From NCBI RefSeq assembly GCF_905371695.1, contig NZ_CAJPMA010000064.1:1-9827 (forward strand): a stretch of DNA of 9,827 nucleotides. Reading direction: 5' to 3'. The translations under genes were made by a program, and so were the position numbers. Shown here piece by piece: positions 7,019-9,827 of this stretch. Below the pieces are notes generated by a model. That model saw only the letters and a program-made list of their open reading frames with translations. It was not told where the DNA came from and made no database searches. This stretch comes from an uncultured Campylobacter sp. (lineage in GTDB: Bacteria; Campylobacterota; Campylobacteria; Campylobacterales; Campylobacteraceae). Numbering within the stretch: the stretch's first letter is position 1; each line of letters begins with the position of its first letter.

Positions 7019-8770
7019 ATGAGAAGCAACTATTGCGCTGATTTAGGCGCGGCCGACATAGGCAAAGAAGTTACGCTTTGCGGCTGGGTAAACACCTACC
7101 GCGACCACGGCGGCGTTATATTTTTGGACCTGCGCGATCGCACGGGGCTGATCCAGATCGTCTGCGATCCGGCAGATAGCAAGAGCTCTCACGAGGCCGC
7201 GTCGCACGTTCGCGACGAGTACGTGTTAAGGATAAAAGGCAAGGTCCGCGCTCGCGGCGAAGGCCTGGTAAATCCGCGCCTAAAAACGGGCGAGATCGAA
7301 GTAGTCGCAGACGAAGTGATCGTCGAAAACCCGAGTGAGCCGCTGCCTTTCGTTATCGGCGACGAGAGCGTAAATGAGGACATCAGACTAAAATACAGAT
7401 TTTTGGACCTTAGAAACGAGAAACTTCAAAATATCTTTAAAATGCGCTCAAAAGCAGCGATCGCAGCCAGAAACAGCCTAGATAAAATGGGCTTTATCGA
7501 GTTTGAAACGCCGATTTTAACCCGCGCGACGCCGGAGGGCGCCAGAGACTATCTAGTGCCTAGCCGCGTATATCCGGGCCAGTTTTACGCCCTACCGCAA
7601 AGCCCGCAACTTTTTAAACAGCTTTTGATGTGCTCTGGCTTTGATAAATATTTCCAGATCGCAAAATGCTTCCGCGACGAGGACTTGCGCGCGGATAGAC
7701 AGCCTGAATTTACGCAGATAGATATCGAGATGAGTTTCATCGAACAAGAAGACATCCTAAATATGGCTGAAAATATGCTAAAAGACGTCTTTGCCGCCTG
7801 CGGATACGATATCCAAATCCCTTTCCGCCGAATGAGCTACAAAGAGGCGACCGAGAGCTACGGCAGCGACAAACCCGACCTGCGCTACGACCTAAAGATG
7901 ATCGACGTTATCGACATTTTCGCGCGCTCTAGCAATGAAATCTTTAGCAAAATCGCGAGCGAGCCTAAGAAAAACCGCGTCAAAGCGCTAAAAGTGCCAA
8001 ACGGCGATAATATCTTTAGTAAGCGCGAGATGAACCGTTTTGAGGAATTCGTCCGCAAATTCGGCGCTCAGGGCCTTGGCTACTTCCAGATGAAAGAAGA
8101 CGGGCTAAAAGGACCGCTTTGCAAATTTTTCGAGCAAAGCGACCTTGACGAGATTGTCGCTCGCTGCGAGCTAAAAGTCGGCGACGTCGTATTTTTCGGC
8201 GCCGGCAAGAAAAAAGTCGTGCTTGACTACATGGGGCGATTTAGGATTTTCCTCGCAGAGCAAATGGGCATCATCGACCAAAACAAAATGGAGTTTTTGT
8301 GGGTGCTCGACTTCCCGATGTTTGAGCAAAACGACGACGGCAGCTACTCGGCTATGCACCATCCGTTTACCATGCCTAAAAACATCGACGAGTCCGATCT
8401 CGAGGACATCCTGTCGGTCGCTCACGACGTCGTGCTTAACGGATATGAGCTTGGCGGCGGTAGCGTGAGGATACACAAAAACGACGTTCAGCAAAAGGTA
8501 TTTAAGCTACTAGGCATCGACGAGGCCGAGCAACGCGAGAAATTCGGCTTCTTGCTCGATGCATTAAGTTTTGGCGCGCCTCCGCACGGCGGTATCGCGA
8601 TCGGCTTTGACAGGCTAAATATGCTAGTAAATAAAACCAGCTCGATCCGCGACGTCATAGCCTTCCCTAAAACCCAGCGCGCTCAGTGCCCGCTAACGAA
8701 GGCGCCTAGCGAAGCTAGCGGCGAGCAATTAAGAGAGTTGGGACTAAGGCTGCGAGAAAAAGAAAAATAA
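7019..8770 (+). CDS. aspS: Aspartyl-tRNA synthetase, probably non-discriminating (Asp/Asn)
   Basis: Class II synthetase that charges tRNA-Asp with aspartate. The start is ATG 7019 ([10 protein letters not shown], 583 aa) by family alignment; the frame stays open upstream to a TTG at 6962, but those 19 codons look spurious. An N-terminal OB-fold for anticodon binding (about 1-110) is followed by the catalytic core: motif 1 around GFIEFETP (158-165), motif 2 [18 protein letters not shown] (218-235) and motif 3 GGIAIGFDR (524-532). A GAD insert of the bacterial type lies between motifs 2 and 3. The OB-fold reads RDHGG with His30; this His, where E. coli has Leu, is associated with relaxed specificity that also makes Asp-tRNA-Asn, later amidated by GatCAB. 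That fits epsilonproteobacteria. The gene is divergent from patA, with its own promoter candidate and an unusual leader. Confidence 0.96.
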   Translation: MRSNYCADLGAADIGKEVTLCGWVNTYRDHGGVIFLDLRDRTGLIQIVCDPADSKSSHEAASHVRDEYVLRIKGKVRARGEGLVNPRLKTGEIEVVADEVIVENPSEPLPFVIGDESVNEDIRLKYRFLDLRNEKLQNIFKMRSKAAIAARNSLDKMGFIEFETPILTRATPEGARDYLVPSRVYPGQFYALPQSPQLFKQLLMCSGFDKYFQIAKCFRDEDLRADRQPEFTQIDIEMSFIEQEDILNMAENMLKDVFAACGYDIQIPFRRMSYKEATESYGSDKPDLRYDLKMIDVIDIFARSSNEIFSKIASEPKKNRVKALKVPNGDNIFSKREMNRFEEFVRKFGAQGLGYFQMKEDGLKGPLCKFFEQSDLDEIVARCELKVGDVVFFGAGKKKVVLDYMGRFRIFLAEQMGIIDQNKMEFLWVLDFPMFEQNDDGSYSAMHHPFTMPKNIDESDLEDILSVAHDVVLNGYELGGGSVRIHKNDVQQKVFKLLGIDEAEQREKFGFLLDALSFGAPPHGGIAIGFDRLNMLVNKTSSIRDVIAFPKTQRAQCPLTKAPSEASGEQLRELGLRLREKEK

Positions 8771-8775
8771 GCTTG

Positions 8776-8801
8776 AAAGCGTTGTCTCGTGAGCGCTTTT
8801 T
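8776..8801 (+). terminator. Weak rho-independent terminator after aspS
   Basis: AAAGCG (8776-8781) and CGCTTT (8794-8799) can pair across a 12-nt loop, followed by T residues to 8801. It begins six bases after the aspS stop. The stem is short (six pairs) and the loop long, so it may be leaky. Confidence 0.5.
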
Positions 8802-8822
8802 GTAGAGGTAGTAAAATTTTGG

Positions 8823-9011
8823 CTCGATGAACTATATGTTCTATCTGCGCCGAAATTTTACGTCGCAACTCCAAAAATCATTTCACGATACTTCCGCTAT
8901 AAATTTAGTTGATTTTATTTTTTATTTTAAAGAAAAGGCGAAGTATCTTGCGACGAATTTAAATGTTGCGAAGAAATTTTCGACCGAAGATAGAACATAT
9001 AGTTCATCGAG
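8823..9011. repeat. 189-nt imperfect palindrome with perfect 24-bp ends, between aspS and adk
   Basis: 8823-8846 (CTCGATGAACTATATG..., 24 nt) is the exact reverse complement of 8988-9011. Nested inside are two further inverted pairs in the right order: TCGCAAC 8863-8869 with GTTGCGA 8965-8971, and GATACTTC 8887-8894 with GAAGTATC 8940-8947. Together they would fold into one rod with an AT-rich tip (about 8895-8939). Weaker similarity between arms spreads outward to about 8809 and 9026. The stretch 8771-9071 otherwise holds no gene I accept. The element could be a small inverted-repeat mobile element (MITE-like), a structured RNA or a long adk leader; the sequence alone does not decide. Confidence 0.85.
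8998..9003 (+). promoter_or_regulatory. Possible -10 box for adk inside the right palindrome arm
   Basis: TATAGT is a five-of-six match to TATAAT about 70 bases before the adk ATG, in an AT-rich setting. Because it lies in the repeated arm, the same hexamer faces outward on the minus strand of the left arm (8831-8836). No other evidence supports it. Confidence 0.22.
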
Positions 9012-9071
9012 GGAGGAAATTTCTAGCTCATTTAAAAGCGCGCAAGAGACAAGCCGCAAAGAAAGGAAAAA

Positions 9072-9638
9072 ATGAAAAATTTGTTTTTAATCATCGGCGC
9101 TCCGGGTTCGGGCAAAACCACCGACGCATCGCTAATCGCGCAAGAAGATGCTAAATTTGCTCACTTCTCAACAGGCGATCTACTCCGCGCAGAGGTTGCT
9201 AGCGGCTCAGAGCTTGGCAAACTAATCGACGGATTTATCTCAAAGGGCAACCTAGTCCCGCTTGACGTCGTCGTAAACGCGATCGTCTCGGCGATCAAAA
9301 GCTCGGACAAATCAAACGTCATTATCGACGGTTACCCGCGCAGCGTCGAGCAAATGACCGAGCTAGACAAAGTGCTAGCCGCGCAAAACGAGATCGCGTT
9401 AAAAGGCGTGATCGAAGTGGACGTTAGCGAAGCCGTCGCACGTGAGAGAGTACTCGGACGAGCACGCGGAGCCGACGACAACAACGAGGTTTTCAACAAC
9501 CGTATGAAGGTTTATCTAGAGCCGATCGAGGCGATACGTAAATTTTACAAAGAAAAAGGCCTGCTCCACGTCGTAAACGGCGAACGAGCGATCGAGCCTA
9601 TCGTAGCCGACGTCAAGGCCCTCGTAAATAGCTTATAA
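9072..9638 (+). CDS. adk: Adenylate kinase
   Basis: Converts ATP + AMP to two ADP, balancing cytoplasmic adenylates; a P-loop nucleoside monophosphate kinase. The 188 residues show Walker [10 protein letters not shown] (9-17), the AMP-binding STGDLLR (33-39), DGYPRS (86-91) and the Arg-rich [11 protein letters not shown] segment (126-136), whose short LID replaces the longer zinc-type or long LID of many bacteria. The short form of about 190 residues is usual in Campylobacter. The start has AAAGG at 9062-9066 with five-base spacing. It lies 301 bp after aspS, from which a terminator and a large palindrome separate it, so it is probably transcribed independently at least in part. A strong terminator follows. 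Confidence 0.95.
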   Translation: MKNLFLIIGAPGSGKTTDASLIAQEDAKFAHFSTGDLLRAEVASGSELGKLIDGFISKGNLVPLDVVVNAIVSAIKSSDKSNVIIDGYPRSVEQMTELDKVLAAQNEIALKGVIEVDVSEAVARERVLGRARGADDNNEVFNNRMKVYLEPIEAIRKFYKEKGLLHVVNGERAIEPIVADVKALVNSL

Positions 9639-9643
9639 GAATT

Positions 9644-9671
9644 ATTTAGAGCCTCAAACTAGGCTCTAAAT
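9644..9671 (+). terminator. Rho-independent terminator after adk
   Basis: ATTTAGAGCCT (9644-9654) pairs perfectly with AGGCTCTAAAT (9661-9671) around the six-base loop CAAACT. The following TTTAAGCTTT is T-rich but interrupted. It begins six bases after the adk stop. No opposing gene is visible nearby, so its main role should be ending adk transcription. Confidence 0.8.
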
Positions 9672-9772
9672 TTAAGCTTTCCATAAATCCAAATTAACAA
9701 AAAATTCACGAAGTGTCACTAAAATCCGCTCCATGATTTCATAAAAATCACATCAAATTTAAAGGATACGTA

Positions 9773-9827
9773 ATGTTTAAAAAAATAGTTTTATCAGCGA
9801 CTCTTGCAAGCGCTATGTTTGCGGCGG
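9773..9827 (+). CDS. Start of an exported protein gene (cut by the window end)
   Basis: Only 18 codons are present: MFKKIVLSATLASAMFAA. This is a typical Sec signal peptide, with two Lys, a hydrophobic and small-residue core, and Ala residues at the likely cleavage area; no lipobox Cys is seen so far. AAAGGA at 9761-9766 with six-base spacing makes a convincing ribosome site. It follows adk after the terminator, in a 101-bp AT-rich gap that must carry its promoter, though I find no clear -10. The mature protein is outside the window, so I do not name a function; it would be periplasmic or outer-membrane. Confidence 0.75.
   Translation, partial: MFKKIVLSATLASAMFAA

Noticed and set aside
8171..8494. 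107-codon frame antisense to aspS
   Set aside because: Shadow of the strongly conserved aspS reading frame; no family resemblance.
8683..8874. 63-codon minus-strand frame overlapping the aspS end
   Set aside because: Half of it is antisense to aspS and no ribosome site was seen. Only its part in the palindrome is of interest and is reported there.
8827..9075. 82-codon plus-strand open frame whose stop overlaps the adk ATG (ATGA)
   Set aside because: It runs straight through both arms and the centre of the palindrome, has no ribosome site before its ATG, and its composition (Lys, Ser, Phe rich) follows the AT-rich DNA. The ATGA overlap is probably chance.
9680..9772. Search for a promoter (sigma-70, sigma-28 or sigma-54 type) before the final gene
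   Set aside because: The gap is AT-rich and contains TAAAAA-like words, but no convincing -10, -12/-24 or sigma-28 pattern could be singled out.
1..9827. CRISPR array, tRNA or rRNA genes, transposase genes
   Set aside because: No spaced direct repeats, no cloverleaf or rRNA-like sequence and no transposase-like protein was seen on either strand.

Overview
The window is a piece of a Campylobacter-type (epsilonproteobacterial) chromosome. Three things point there: the protein families, the frequent TAAAATTT/AAATTT words, and a gene order that resembles C. jejuni as I recall it (adk and aspS on one strand; nadK, recN and the CbrR-type response regulator on the other). Base composition looks richer in GC than C. 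jejuni, which would suit the oral showae/rectus/curvus/gracilis group. The species is inference and I did not compute GC.

Layout. Positions 26-6917 hold six genes on the minus strand. Transcribed from right to left they are an MBOAT O-acetyltransferase (patA), a membrane-anchored SGNH protein (patB), a lipoprotein SGNH esterase (ape1), NAD kinase (nadK), the DNA-repair ATPase recN and a double-receiver response regulator (CbrR-like). The first five overlap one another by 1, 20, 4 and 8 bp, so they form one tightly packed operon. A 101-bp divergent gap (6918-7018) separates patA from aspS on the plus strand. After aspS come a terminator-like hairpin, a 189-nt imperfect palindrome (8823-9011), adk, a strong terminator, and the first 55 bases of a gene for an exported protein.

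How the genes work together. PatA-PatB-Ape1 is a peptidoglycan O-acetylation cassette. PatA would bring acetyl groups across the inner membrane, PatB would place them on muramic acid, and Ape1 would remove them. The cassette sits between nadK and aspS, which I recall as neighbours in C. jejuni. nadK, recN, aspS and adk are housekeeping genes for NADP supply, recombination repair, Asp-tRNA formation and adenylate balance.

Most unusual points. (1) At the left edge the response-regulator gene stops after its second receiver domain. The opposite strand of the same bases encodes a GGDEF-domain fragment that fits the output domain expected for this family, which marks an inverted junction: a real rearrangement or a chimeric assembly. 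(2) The aspS Shine-Dalgarno sequence lies 32 nt before its ATG, but a 9-bp hairpin fills the gap and would restore normal spacing. (3) The aspS-adk gap contains a nested inverted repeat with a perfect 24-bp stem, and both arms also read as related peptides.
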